Assembly (NCBI RefSeq): GCF_001531445.1
Contig: NZ_LQYA01000123.1
Coordinates: forward strand, 19,709 to 58,031
Direction of reading: 5' to 3'
From: Sporosarcina koreensis
GTDB lineage: Bacteria; Bacillota; Bacilli; Bacillales_A; Planococcaceae
DNA: 38,323 bases
How positions within the stretch are numbered: the first letter of the stretch is position 1; each line of letters opens with the position of its first letter. Below are positions 18,068 to 27,313 of the stretch, piece after piece. Below the pieces are notes generated by a model. It saw only the letters and a list, made by a program, of their open reading frames with translations, was not told where the DNA came from and made no database searches. The translations under genes and the position numbers were made by a program.

Positions 18068-19333
18068 ATGTCATATGAAGCTAAAATGATGGCAATGAAG
18101 AAGCTGCTGAAAAAGAAAGCGCCTCAAGCCGAGGAAACACCCCCAGCTCCGAAACGCGAAACACCCCCGGCCCCTCCTTATGAGAAAAGATGGCTCGCCG
18201 CCGGGTTGACGAAAGAGGAAAATGAATACGGCGTTGTGTACAAGCGGACGGTTGTCTACAAACCTCATCATCAGCACGGGAAATTCAAGCTTGCCGGATT
18301 ATTGGACACCGTGGAAAGATGGCGTGAGTCGGACGAAGTTCATCCTCTGGCACCTGACTTTACACGGCCGCTCGTATTTTTCGATACGGAGACGACCGGC
18401 TTGAAAGGCGCCGGCACGCTCATCTTTCTTATGGGTTTCATCGAATATACGGAAGAAGCATTCACATTGACGCAATATGTGCTGCCTGGACCGGATCATG
18501 AACCGGCATTTCTATATGCGACAGATCTATGGAAAACACCAATGTCGATCGTCATGTATAACGGGAAAAGCTTTGATATGCCACAAGTACAGACGAGATG
18601 GACGATGAATAGAAATGAGTTGCCGCCGTTGCTGAAGCATACTGAAATCGATTTGCTGCACGGGTCGAAAAGGATCTGGAAAAATGAAATGGATACTTTC
18701 AAATTGACTGCAGTCGAGGAGGAGCAGCTCGGTTTTTTCCGTGAGGGTGATATTCCCGGACATATGGCGCCGATCATCTATCAAGATGCAGTGAAAAATG
18801 GCCGTGCAGAATTGCTGATGAAAGTCCTTCTTCATAATGAATGGGATATCCTTTCCCTCGTTACATTATATATCCGTTCAACAGACCTTCTTTTGCAAGG
18901 GGAGGCAATGTCATCCGCGAATACGCAAACGAATATCGGGAAATGGTATACAGACTTGAAATCGTTTAGCCGCAGCAAAGATGTCCTGATGGATGTCATC
19001 GCAGAATATGGCACGGAAGAACCTAGGGCGCATTTTCATATCGGATTCCTCCTTAAAAAGGAAGGACGGCATACTGAAGCAATCGAATCCTTCGAAATTG
19101 CCGCGGCCGCATTAGCAGGAAGAGAAAAAGTCATCGCCTTTGAGGAATTGGCGAAGCTGTTTGAACATAAAGTGAAGGAGCCGGAAAAGGCGCTTCATTA
19201 CACAAGGGAAGCGATACGCCATTTGAAACGGGAGGTCGATATGACAGATAAATTCAAAAACCGTATGGGAAATGAATTAATGCATAGGGAAATAAGATTG
19301 AAAAGAAAGCTATTTCCCGGGGAAGCGCACTAA
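18068..19333 (+). CDS. mrfB: MrfB/YprB-type DEDDh exonuclease with TPR-like tail
   Basis: The 421-aa product opens with a Pro/Lys-rich linker (about 1-45), then a DEDDh exonuclease domain: FFDTETTGL with Asp106 and Glu108, MYNGKSFDMPQVQTRW, and a later HNEWDILSLVTLY holding the His/Asp end. The C-terminal 130 residues form TPR-like helices (FHIGFLLKKEGRHTEAIESF). This is B. subtilis MrfB (YprB, about 413 aa), which pairs with MrfA in mitomycin C repair. Here it is separated from mrfA by leftward accessory genes and must use its own promoter. ATG 18068 follows a G-rich ribosome site. Confidence 0.9.
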   Translation: MSYEAKMMAMKKLLKKKAPQAEETPPAPKRETPPAPPYEKRWLAAGLTKEENEYGVVYKRTVVYKPHHQHGKFKLAGLLDTVERWRESDEVHPLAPDFTRPLVFFDTETTGLKGAGTLIFLMGFIEYTEEAFTLTQYVLPGPDHEPAFLYATDLWKTPMSIVMYNGKSFDMPQVQTRWTMNRNELPPLLKHTEIDLLHGSKRIWKNEMDTFKLTAVEEEQLGFFREGDIPGHMAPIIYQDAVKNGRAELLMKVLLHNEWDILSLVTLYIRSTDLLLQGEAMSSANTQTNIGKWYTDLKSFSRSKDVLMDVIAEYGTEEPRAHFHIGFLLKKEGRHTEAIESFEIAAAALAGREKVIAFEELAKLFEHKVKEPEKALHYTREAIRHLKREVDMTDKFKNRMGNELMHREIRLKRKLFPGEAH

Positions 19334-19386
19334 CCGACAAAATCCTGCGTTACAGCGGAAATAGAAAGACAAAGTTGTACAAAATA

Positions 19387-19395
19387 TGCTATACT
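19387..19395 (+). promoter_or_regulatory. Extended -10 promoter for gpsB
   Basis: TGCTATACT is a strong extended -10 (TGn plus TATACT) 36 bp before the gpsB ATG, leaving room for GGAAGGG. The -35 region is weak, as is common with extended -10 promoters. Confidence 0.55.
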
Positions 19396-19431
19396 TGCGA
19401 TATGTAAACATTGATGGAAGGGCGTCATTGC

Positions 19432-19728
19432 ATGGAAATAAAACTTGATTCTAAATCAATACTTGAAAAAGAGTTTAAAACAGGTTTACGCGGATATAAT
19501 CAAGAAGATGTGGATCTTTTCCTGGATACAGTCATACAGGATTATGAAGCTTTTAAAAAAACGATTTCGGAATTGCGAATGGAAAATGAGAAATTGAGGG
19601 ACGAACTTGCTTCAGCAGCAAAACGTCCAGCTGCAACGAATGCCAATACGACGAACTTCGATCTGTTAAAACGGATTTCCAATTTGGAGAAGCACGTATT
19701 CGGCAGCAAATTGTACGACCACGAATAA
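19432..19728 (+). CDS. gpsB: Cell-cycle/peptidoglycan regulator GpsB
   Basis: GpsB is a DivIVA-like membrane-associated coiled-coil adaptor that binds class A PBP1 and shuttles it between septum and side wall. The 98-aa product has the N-terminal DivIVA-type motif ILEKEFKTGLRGYNQEDVD, a coiled coil over about 35-65, and the C-terminal trimerisation helix NFDLLKRISNLEKHVFGSKL. ATG 19432 (GGAAGGG, 9 nt upstream) gives the family length; a TTG at 19411 lies within the leader. Its partner PonA is encoded in the same window. Confidence 0.95.
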   Translation: MEIKLDSKSILEKEFKTGLRGYNQEDVDLFLDTVIQDYEAFKKTISELRMENEKLRDELASAAKRPAATNANTTNFDLLKRISNLEKHVFGSKLYDHE

Positions 19729-19755
19729 GCAAATCGATAACGGAAAAGAAATCCG

Positions 19756-19784
19756 TTGATATTTGTCGAAAATTGCAGTATACT
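19756..19784 (+). promoter_or_regulatory. Sigma-A promoter of rnpB
   Basis: TTGATA (19756-19761) and TATACT (19779-19784) are separated by exactly 17 bp, and the predicted start falls at about 19791, the 5' end of the RNase P RNA. Confidence 0.7.
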
Positions 19785-19791
19785 ATTGAAA

Positions 19792-20206
19792 CCATAGTGT
19801 GAATTCAGGTAATCGCTGCAACATCAGTTGTAGAGGAAAGTCCATGCTCGCACGGTTCTGAGATGACCGTAGTGTTCGTGCTCGGCGAAAAAATAAGCCG
19901 TGGCTTTGCGCATCGCGCATTGACGGCGGGGATAAGTCCTACGTGTGCTTTGCACATATGGATGAGGTTCCCTGAAAAGTGCCACAGTGACGTAGCTGAT
20001 CCGGAAACGGGTCAGATGGAACGCGGTAAACCCCACGAGCGAGAAACCCAAATTATGGTAGGGGCACTCTTCTGAAGGAATTTAACGGATGAAGGGACAG
20101 ACTTCATTTTAGATGGGTCTGTAGATAGATGATTACCACCCTAAGTACGAGGCGTGAGCCGTTTGAGTACACGGGAACAAAACATGGCTTATCGAATTTG
20201 CGATGG
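19792..20206 (+). ncRNA. rnpB: RNase P RNA, class B (Bacillus type)
   Basis: This is the catalytic RNA of RNase P, which matures tRNA 5' ends. Directly visible universal segments include GTAATCGCTGCAACATC, GAGGAAAGTCCATGCTCGCA, AAGTGCCACAGTGACG, GGAACGCGGTAAACCCC, CGAGCGAGAAACCCAAAT, GGTAGGGGCA and the 3' part ACAAAACATGGCTTA. The ends are set by P1 pairing of CCATAGTGTGAATTC with GAATTTGCGATGG. Length, about 415 nt, and layout match B. subtilis, and so does the position after gpsB. Exact ends may be off by a few bases. Confidence 0.96.
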
Positions 20207-20221
20207 TTCAAATAACAATCA

Positions 20222-20253
20222 ATGCTCTCCTTATTCGTTTGGAGAGCATTTCT
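20222..20253 (+). terminator. Terminator of rnpB
   Basis: ATGCTCTCC and GGAGAGCAT form a perfect 9-bp stem with a 10-nt loop, followed by a short TTCT tract, 16 bp after the RNA. Confidence 0.7.
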
Positions 20254-20345
20254 ACGTTATTTGGGGAATTAATTGTTGTACTTACACAGACTACATAATT
20301 AAGTAGGAAATATTTATCCTTTCTGCTTGCTGTATAAAAAGACTT

Positions 20346-20411
20346 TATATAGGATTGAAGCGAAAGGCGGCGACTCCTGCGGAAAGCGTCCGCCTGTAGC
20401 GGAAATCCGGT
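20346..20411 (+). repeat. Dispersed palindromic repeat, short copy (centre deleted)
   Basis: The sequence from TATATAGGATTGAAGCG through GGCGGCGACTCCTGCGG to AAAGCGTCCGCC and GCGGAAATCCGG matches both ends of the longer minus-strand copy at 29854-29991, but about 68 internal bases are missing at a CGG junction. The ends are inverted to each other (GGATT...AATCC, GGCGG...CCGCC). It lies directly before rlmL. The GGCGGCGACTCCTG core is familiar from intergenic repeats across Bacillales; that wider distribution is recall, not a search. Confidence 0.75.
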
Positions 20412-20433
20412 TTAGAATTGGAGTTGAAAATGC

Positions 20434-21561
20434 ATGACAAATTATAAATTGGTCGCCACATCCGCCATGGGGCTTGAATCAATCGTTGCGGATGAAGTGA
20501 AGGAACTGGGCTTCCAGACGCAAACTGAAAACGGAAAAATCTACTTTGAAGGTGACGAAACTGCAATCGCCAAAACAAATATGTGGCTCCGTGTCGCGGA
20601 TCGTGTCCGCATCATCGTCGGCGAATTCACCGCAACGACATTCGATGAACTTTTTGAACAGACAAAATCCCTTCCATGGGAACAATACTTGCCAGTCGAT
20701 GCGAAATTTCCTGTCGCAGGGAAATCAGTGAAATCGACGCTGTATAGCACTCCCGATTGCCAGGCAATCGTAAAAAAGGCAATTGTTGAACGCCTTAAAA
20801 CTGCCTATAACCGGGTCGGTTTTTTAGACGAGACGGGTCCTTTATTCAAACTCGAAGTATCCATCTTAAAAGATAAAGTCACATTGACAATCGATTCGAG
20901 CGGAGCCGGCTTGCATAAGCGCGGCTATCGTGTCGGACAAGGTGATGCTCCGCTTAAGGAAACAATGGCGGCAGCACTCGTCAAATTGACGCGCTGGAAT
21001 CCGGATCGACCTTTTGTAGATCCATTTTGCGGGTCCGGAACAATTGCGATCGAAGCGGCAATGATCGGCCAACAGATCGCGCCAGGCTATAACCGTGATT
21101 TCAGCAGTGAGGAATGGCCGTGGATCGATCAGGCAATCTGGGACCGTGTCAGGGAAGAAGCGGAAGACATCGCGAAATATGATCAGCCACTTGACATTAC
21201 AGGATTCGACGTCGATCCGAAGATGATCAAGATTGCCCAGCAAAACGCAGTCGAAGCGGGCTTTATGGATTTGATCAAGTTCGAACAGCGTGATGTCAAA
21301 AATTTGACTGTCGAAGGTTTGAATGGCGTGCTCGTCGGCAATCCTCCTTATGGAGAACGATTGGGTGAAATTGAAGAAGCCGAGGAACTTGCACAAGTCA
21401 TCGGTCATATAATGGATAAGTATCCATCATGGTCCGTTTACATGCTTTCCTCACTGGAAAACTTCGAAACAATGTACGGAAAAAAAGCGACGAAGAAACG
21501 AAAGCTGTTCAATGGATTCATCAGAACGGACTTTTATCAATATTGGGGTCAACGAAAATAA
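20434..21561 (+). CDS. rlmL: THUMP-domain class I SAM-dependent 23S rRNA (guanine-N2) methyltransferase
   Basis: A 375-aa protein of the RlmL/YpsC family. It has an N-terminal ferredoxin-like plus THUMP RNA-binding region (about 1-160) and a UPF0020 methyltransferase domain with the SAM motif VDPFCGSGTIAIEAA and the catalytic GNPPYGERL (NPPY, typical of amino-group methylation). The B. subtilis counterpart YpsC sits next to gpsB and rnpB. The target, N2 of a 23S rRNA guanosine, is inferred from the family. GGAG lies 10 nt before ATG 20434; an ATG at 20430 is in another frame and stops at once. Confidence 0.88.
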   Translation: MTNYKLVATSAMGLESIVADEVKELGFQTQTENGKIYFEGDETAIAKTNMWLRVADRVRIIVGEFTATTFDELFEQTKSLPWEQYLPVDAKFPVAGKSVKSTLYSTPDCQAIVKKAIVERLKTAYNRVGFLDETGPLFKLEVSILKDKVTLTIDSSGAGLHKRGYRVGQGDAPLKETMAAALVKLTRWNPDRPFVDPFCGSGTIAIEAAMIGQQIAPGYNRDFSSEEWPWIDQAIWDRVREEAEDIAKYDQPLDITGFDVDPKMIKIAQQNAVEAGFMDLIKFEQRDVKNLTVEGLNGVLVGNPPYGERLGEIEEAEELAQVIGHIMDKYPSWSVYMLSSLENFETMYGKKATKKRKLFNGFIRTDFYQYWGQRK

Positions 21562-21574
21562 GTGATCAGATTAG

Positions 21575-21604
21575 ACGGAAGAGGTCCTGCCTCTTCCGTT
21601 TCCA
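21575..21604 (+). terminator. Hairpin terminator between rlmL and ypvA
   Basis: ACGGAAGAGG pairs perfectly with CCTCTTCCGT around a 5-nt loop, followed by TTTCC. It lies 13 bp after the rlmL stop. Its presence argues against the longer upstream extension of the next reading frame. Confidence 0.7.
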
Positions 21605-21630
21605 TGTGTGAAAAGGAAAGGGGAGCGCAA

Positions 21631-23547
21631 ATGAAAAGGAAAATGCCATTTTCATTAACAAAAGAAAAATCATTCTATGAATCCTTGAATGACTGGATTG
21701 GCGATACATTATATGATGATTTGACCGAAAAGGGATTCGAATGCAGAGACGAACAAATCTATATGGCATTTCAAATTGAACAAGCGCTGAAAGAGAAGAA
21801 GGTCCTTATGGCGGAAGCCGGTGTCGGAACAGGGAAGACAATCGCCTATCTATTACCAGCCATTGCCTATGCAAGGTATACGGGAAAACCCGCCCTCATT
21901 TCCTGTGCGGATGAAACGTTGATCGATCAGCTCGTGAAAGAAGAAGGGGATATCCGTAAAATCAGTGACGCATTGCAAATCGATATTGACGTCCGTCTTG
22001 CCAAAGCAAGGGATCAATATTTGTGTCTGAAGAGATTGGATGAAGCAGTGGACGCCTCCATGGAAGATTTTGCGGAAAATGTCCATAGCGGCTTACCCGA
22101 TTTCGTCAACGGCAATGCTTCCCTCCAATCGGTCTTCCCGTACGGGGAGCGCTCCGATTATCCTCATTTGAACGACGAACAATGGAAAACAATGAATTTC
22201 CATCCGATCCAACAATGTGCGGCATGTGATATCCGGAATCGATGCGGACAGACAATCCACCGGAACCACTATCGCGAAGCGGCGGATTTGATCATTTGCT
22301 CACATGATTTCTATATGGAACATATTTGGACGAAGGAATCGAGAAAGCGACAAGGTCAAATGCCATTGCTTCCTGACGTATCGATGATCGTTTTCGATGA
22401 AGGACATCTACTGGAATATTCGGCACAACGAGCGCTTACGTATGAAGTTCAAAATCATACGCTGCTCAATTTGATGGAGCGGGTCATGGTGGACGGGGTA
22501 CGGGAAGAGACGCTGCAATTGATGGAACGCTTGATTGACGTCCATGAAGATTTCTTCCGGCTTTTACGATCTGCATCGAAAGAGAGCGCGGATGAACGGA
22601 AAGCAATCCGGAAAAGTGGAGAAATCCTTTCGGTTGGAAGGGAAGCGATCTCCATCTCTACCGCTTTGCTGGAAGAGTTCGTGTTCGAAGGCGAACTCTA
22701 TATCATTCCAGAATATGATCTGAAAATGGTCGAGGAATACTTGGAGCAATACATGTATTCGATGGAATTATTTGTGACTGAAAACGACGCGGTCGACTGG
22801 CTGGAAGAAAGCGAAGATGGAATGACGCTTATTATCATGCCGAGGCTCGTCACGGATATTTTGAAAGAAAAGCTGTTTTCATCCAATGTACCGATCGTCT
22901 TTTCATCGGCTACGCTTTCGGTCGGACAGGATTTTTCGTATATATTGGATAGTCTTGGCATCGATGATTTCCTATCATTTTCGGTGGAATCGCCTTTCGA
23001 TTATAAAGAAAAGATGGAAGTCATCGCAGCTGATATCGACGAAGGGGAAAAGCCCAACTATGTGCTGGACTTGTTGAAGGATGGACAACAAACATTGCTG
23101 CTTTTCAAATCGGAACAATCGATGAAAAAATTCCAGGCGGAGTTGAATGAAGAGCAAAGAAAGGGAATGGCTTTCGAGGGGGAACGGGAATTATCGTCCA
23201 TCATCCGTGACTTCCAGCAGAAAGAACTTTCCGTGCTCTGCTCGTATCATTTATGGGAAGGTCTCGATATACCGCAAGATGCGCTCACTCGGGTCATCAT
23301 CTATGATTTACCGTTCCCTCCCCATGATCCATTATTCGATGCGCGTAGGAAACATGCGGAAAATCCGTTTGAGGAAGTGGATTTGCCATTCATGCTACTT
23401 CGTTTAAGGCAAGGCGCTGGAAGGCTTATTCGGACATCGGAGGATTCCGGTACCGTGCATATCCTATTGGAAAATGCCGAACAGGAAATGAAAGAAGTGA
23501 TTGCTGGGATTTTTCCGGTGGAGCTTCAGACTTTCGTCAAGAAATAA
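21631..23547 (+). CDS. ypvA: FeS-type DinG/XPD-family helicase YpvA
   Basis: A 638-aa superfamily 2 helicase with Walker A AGVGTGKT (Lys69), DEGH box at 256-259 and motif VI RQGAGRLIRTSED. Four cysteines, Cys132 (QYLCLKR), Cys196, Cys199 and Cys205 (CAACDIRNRC), lie between Walker A and the DEGH box as in FeS-cluster XPD/DinG helicases, so this protein probably carries a 4Fe-4S cluster. It lacks the N-terminal exonuclease of the window's other DinG protein. ATG 21631 is chosen because of AGGGGAG; the frame is open upstream to 21562 but would run through a terminator. Likely a 5'-3' DNA helicase in repair. Confidence 0.88.
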   Translation: MKRKMPFSLTKEKSFYESLNDWIGDTLYDDLTEKGFECRDEQIYMAFQIEQALKEKKVLMAEAGVGTGKTIAYLLPAIAYARYTGKPALISCADETLIDQLVKEEGDIRKISDALQIDIDVRLAKARDQYLCLKRLDEAVDASMEDFAENVHSGLPDFVNGNASLQSVFPYGERSDYPHLNDEQWKTMNFHPIQQCAACDIRNRCGQTIHRNHYREAADLIICSHDFYMEHIWTKESRKRQGQMPLLPDVSMIVFDEGHLLEYSAQRALTYEVQNHTLLNLMERVMVDGVREETLQLMERLIDVHEDFFRLLRSASKESADERKAIRKSGEILSVGREAISISTALLEEFVFEGELYIIPEYDLKMVEEYLEQYMYSMELFVTENDAVDWLEESEDGMTLIIMPRLVTDILKEKLFSSNVPIVFSSATLSVGQDFSYILDSLGIDDFLSFSVESPFDYKEKMEVIAADIDEGEKPNYVLDLLKDGQQTLLLFKSEQSMKKFQAELNEEQRKGMAFEGERELSSIIRDFQQKELSVLCSYHLWEGLDIPQDALTRVIIYDLPFPPHDPLFDARRKHAENPFEEVDLPFMLLRLRQGAGRLIRTSEDSGTVHILLENAEQEMKEVIAGIFPVELQTFVKK

Positions 23548-23552
23548 TGAAA

Positions 23553-23597
23553 ATAGCTGTCTTCCTGATCGATGTATCTCGATTGAAGACAGCTTTC
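23553..23597 (+). terminator. Terminator of ypvA
   Basis: AGCTGTCTTC pairs perfectly with GAAGACAGCT around a 20-nt loop and is followed by TTCCTTG, shortly after the ypvA stop. Confidence 0.7.
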
Positions 23598-23669
23598 CTT
23601 GTTCATGGAAAAAGAGGACGGTATACATAAACTTCGAATTTTCAATCAGGATCGATCGGTTCAGAATAA

Positions 23670-23678
23670 TGGTATAGT
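23670..23678 (+). promoter_or_regulatory. Extended -10 promoter for dynA
   Basis: TGGTATAGT is an extended -10 about 32 bp before the dynA ATG; no clear -35 is visible. Confidence 0.5.
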
Positions 23679-23709
23679 AGATAGAGAATGTTAGGAAGGG
23701 TCGAATATT

Positions 23710-26700
23710 ATGTTTGATAATGAACTCTTAGTACGAACAGCTATTTACGGTCATTTATTTAACAACAATTACGACGAAGAACGTGTAAGGAAAGCGGCTT
23801 CCTTGTCTCGAAAGTTAATAGACGAGGAGTTTGTCATCGGATTCGCAGGTCATTTCTCGGCAGGCAAATCCTCTATGATCAATGCATTGACCGGCGAAGA
23901 TTTTTTGCCGACCAGTCCAATCCCGACGAGCGCCAATATTGTCAAAGTGAAGAAGACCGATGAAGAGTTTGCGATCATCCATCGGACGGTTGGTTCGCTC
24001 GTCAAATACAAAGGTCATCACTTTTTTGATGCGATCAAGTCCTTCAGTAAGGACGGCGCGGAATTTTCTCTTATCGAAATCGGGCATCCCGCATCCAAAT
24101 TACCGGAAGCGATAACGGTCATGGATACGCCAGGAGTCGATTCGACGGATGATGCCCATCGTTTGTCGACGGAATCGGCGCTGCATCTGGCTGATCTCGT
24201 GTTCTATACGATGGATTATAATCATGTCCAGTCGGAACTGAATTTCAAGTTCACGAAAGAGCTTTTGCGTTATAATGCCAATGTTTATCTGATTATTAAT
24301 CAAATTGACAAGCACCGGGAAAGTGAATTGCCTTTTGAAGACTTCAAGAAGTCTGTTGAAGATTCTTTCAAATTATGGGGCGTTGAGCCGAAAGGAATCT
24401 TTTATACATCTTTAAAATCTGTTGACCTTCCATTCAATGACTTCGAAAAGGTGAAAGCAATCGTTGAAGGCTCGATTGTCAATTGGAAAGATCATTTCTT
24501 AGAAAACGCTGAACAATCGCTGTTGAAATTGAAGGAAGAGCATTTGGAATTTCTAGAAGATGAAAAGACCGATTGTAAATCTGCTTATTCAGAAATCGTT
24601 TTGGATGATGAATGGAGTCAGTACGAAGAACTCTCCATGGAAGTGGGGGAATTGAAGAAGCGTGCCTCCCTTTTGTCAGGGGACGAGTTTTACGCAACAT
24701 TTGAAAGGGAACGAAATGATTTGCTGCGCAACGCTTCCATCAGCCCTTTTGAAACGCGAGAGCTGTTGAAGGACTATTTGGAGTCGAAATCGCCTCGGTT
24801 CAAAGTCGGCCTCTTATTCGGTGCAAAGAAGACGGCAGAGGAAAAAACGAAGAGAAGGGAATCCTTAGCTTCCAACTTGTCAAAACTGATACATACACAA
24901 ATTGAAGTGCATTTGAAGGCACTCATGAAAAAGACGCTCAAAGATGCCGGATTGTTGACGGATGAGCGGTCCATTGAAATTGACGGAATGGATATGTCGG
25001 TGCCGTTTGAAGAGATTGACACCTACTTGAATGTTTCGGATGTTGTTACGGGAGATACTGTATTGAACATGGCGGAACAAATGAAATCGGCCATCCAGCA
25101 ATTTTTCCGCAAACGGACAGAAGACTGGAAACAAGAAATGTCGTCGATCGCCGCTTCTGCGGGCAATGAACATTCGGAACAGCTTCTTCAATCGATCCAA
25201 TCGCTTGAACAAAAGCTTGCAGCCATTGCACAAGTGAATGAAATCGATCATAAAATAGCTGAATTCACCGAGAGTATTTCCGCTCCGTCAGCAAAGTTAC
25301 AAGCTTCAAGCGAATCTTTGCTTGAACAATGGGAAAAGAGACCGGCTATTGAAACGATCGAACTTAATGGGCTGGAAACGGCGGCGAGCGAGACGGATTC
25401 TGAAACGGTAGAGCAGGAACAGGAACTTGCCATCGAAGTTCATCCGACCGGTTTGGATGCGGATAGCGTCATCGATCAGGCGCTTCGTATTGCGCAATCT
25501 GTCATGGAGATCCCCGGATTTTCGGAGACGGCCGATTATTTGCGAAACAAAGCAGATCGTCTAGCCCATCAGGAATTCACAGTCGCCTTATTCGGAGCGT
25601 TCAGCGCCGGGAAATCATCCTTTTCCAATGCATTGATTGGCGACCGTGTACTGCCGGTGTCGCCAAATCCGACGACAGCTGCCATCAACCGGATCCGACC
25701 GGTTTCAACCGGGAAAGCTGATAGAACAGCCGATGTTCATTTGAAAACGGTCAGCCAGATGACCGAAGATGTTGCATTTTCATTCGAAGCGCTCGGAATG
25801 CCGATTGCTACATTAGAAGAAGCGTTCCAAAAAGCCGGAGATGTTTTGGTGAAAGAGCTGGAAAACGAAAGCCTGCACATCCATAAAACATTCATCCGCG
25901 CGTTTCAGACGGGCTATCCGATTTATAAGGATCGACTCGGGTCTGTCATGAATGTCGATCAAACCGAATTTACCCGATTTGTGGCGGAGGAGGAGCGCAG
26001 CTGTTTCGTTGACTCGATTGACTTGTACATCGATTGTCCATTGACGAGGCAAGGGATAACGCTTGTTGATACACCGGGAGCGGATTCCATTAATGCGCGG
26101 CATACCGATGTCGCTTTTGAATATATAAGGAATGCGGACGCAATCCTTTTCATCACTTATTATAATCATGCGTTTGCGCGAGCCGACAGGGAGTTCCTCA
26201 TCCAACTCGGGCGCGTGAAGGATGCTTTTGAATTGGATAAAATGTTCTTCATCGTCAATGCGATCGATTTGGCAAACAATGCGGAAGAAGCGGAAACGGT
26301 CCTTTCATTCGTTGAAGGGGAACTGGCTGCATTCGGAATCCGTCATCCTCGTGTCCACGGCATCTCAAGCCTGCAAGCATTGGAAGCAAAGCTCGATAAT
26401 CGTCAGGACAGCTCGATGGAAACGTTTGAAAAGCATTTCGCTCATTTCCTGAAGGATGATTTGAAAGGGCTTGCCATTCAGGCTTTGGAAGAAGAGTCAA
26501 CGAAAGCGGTCAACAGGCTTGCCACATTGATTGATCGGGCGGAAGCGAACAGATCACGCAAGGCCGAGCGTATGTTGGAGCTTGATCGCTTCGAACAGGA
26601 AGTCCGTGCCCGTTATGCGAATGGTTTTGCAGAGGTAATCCGAAAAGCTTCCAGTAATGAGTTGAATGAATTGGTTTATTATATTTTACAGCGGGTATTC

Positions 26701-27312
26701 CTTCGTTTTGGGGACTTCTTCAAGGAAGGCTATAGTCCGTCAACATTTGCCAATCATCCAGCTGAAAGGGCGCTGAAGATGGCGCTTGCCGAAACGGTGC
26801 AGATGGTAGGCTTCGATTTGACGCAAGAGTTGAAAGTGACCAATTTACGCATGCTGAATTTCATGAATAAATTATTGAAAGAGCGGGAGCGTTCCGAAAT
26901 GCGCTTCCTTAGCGAAAAGGACAGTTCGATTTCTCCTTCTCCATATGAAGCGGAAGATGCTGTGATGCTATCATTCGCAACTCCTTTTGAAAACGCGGCG
27001 GTCTATAAGGATGTCAACAGGACATTCAAAAATCAGAAGTCGTTTTTCGAAAAAGGCGATCGTCTCGTATTGAAAGGCCGACTGGAAGAACGGCTGAAAC
27101 AGGATGCCTCCATCTATTTAGGCAAGGAAAAAGAACAGATTGAGGTTTGGGCAGAGCAGTGGATCGAGGCGGAAGCGGAAGGGCTGCGGCTTCATTTATT
27201 GAATCAGAGCATCAAGCAGGTAGAAGCTGAACGATCCCTCTTGCAAGATACGGAGCAATTGGAGGAATGGCGAACTATTCACGAGTATATCCAACTAAAG
27301 GGGATGGGTTGA
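23710..27312 (+). CDS. dynA: Tandem two-headed bacterial dynamin
   Basis: DynA is a membrane-binding GTPase that tethers and fuses membranes and is linked to membrane repair and phage tolerance in B. subtilis (YpbR, about 1193 aa). The 1200-aa product contains two complete dynamin modules. The first has P-loop GHFSAGKSS near 47-55, DTPGVDSTDD and NQID. The second has P-loop GAFSAGKSS near 629-637, DTPGADSINARH and NAID. Each G domain is followed by long helical stalk segments. AGGAAGGG precedes ATG 23710. A sulfurtransferase gene begins 1 bp after its stop. Confidence 0.95.
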   Translation: MFDNELLVRTAIYGHLFNNNYDEERVRKAASLSRKLIDEEFVIGFAGHFSAGKSSMINALTGEDFLPTSPIPTSANIVKVKKTDEEFAIIHRTVGSLVKYKGHHFFDAIKSFSKDGAEFSLIEIGHPASKLPEAITVMDTPGVDSTDDAHRLSTESALHLADLVFYTMDYNHVQSELNFKFTKELLRYNANVYLIINQIDKHRESELPFEDFKKSVEDSFKLWGVEPKGIFYTSLKSVDLPFNDFEKVKAIVEGSIVNWKDHFLENAEQSLLKLKEEHLEFLEDEKTDCKSAYSEIVLDDEWSQYEELSMEVGELKKRASLLSGDEFYATFERERNDLLRNASISPFETRELLKDYLESKSPRFKVGLLFGAKKTAEEKTKRRESLASNLSKLIHTQIEVHLKALMKKTLKDAGLLTDERSIEIDGMDMSVPFEEIDTYLNVSDVVTGDTVLNMAEQMKSAIQQFFRKRTEDWKQEMSSIAASAGNEHSEQLLQSIQSLEQKLAAIAQVNEIDHKIAEFTESISAPSAKLQASSESLLEQWEKRPAIETIELNGLETAASETDSETVEQEQELAIEVHPTGLDADSVIDQALRIAQSVMEIPGFSETADYLRNKADRLAHQEFTVALFGAFSAGKSSFSNALIGDRVLPVSPNPTTAAINRIRPVSTGKADRTADVHLKTVSQMTEDVAFSFEALGMPIATLEEAFQKAGDVLVKELENESLHIHKTFIRAFQTGYPIYKDRLGSVMNVDQTEFTRFVAEEERSCFVDSIDLYIDCPLTRQGITLVDTPGADSINARHTDVAFEYIRNADAILFITYYNHAFARADREFLIQLGRVKDAFELDKMFFIVNAIDLANNAEEAETVLSFVEGELAAFGIRHPRVHGISSLQALEAKLDNRQDSSMETFEKHFAHFLKDDLKGLAIQALEEESTKAVNRLATLIDRAEANRSRKAERMLELDRFEQEVRARYANGFAEVIRKASSNELNELVYYILQRVFLRFGDFFKEGYSPSTFANHPAERALKMALAETVQMVGFDLTQELKVTNLRMLNFMNKLLKERERSEMRFLSEKDSSISPSPYEAEDAVMLSFATPFENAAVYKDVNRTFKNQKSFFEKGDRLVLKGRLEERLKQDASIYLGKEKEQIEVWAEQWIEAEAEGLRLHLLNQSIKQVEAERSLLQDTEQLEEWRTIHEYIQLKGMG

Positions 27313-27313
27313 A

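Noticed and set aside
19824-20075. Open frames on both strands inside rnpB
   Set aside because: The sequence is fully explained as RNase P RNA.
20866-21408. 180-codon minus-strand frame inside rlmL
   Set aside because: Antisense shadow of a gene with clear motifs; no ribosome site.
21562-21630. Upstream extension of the ypvA frame
   Set aside because: It runs through a perfect terminator hairpin; ATG 21631 with AGGGGAG is far better.
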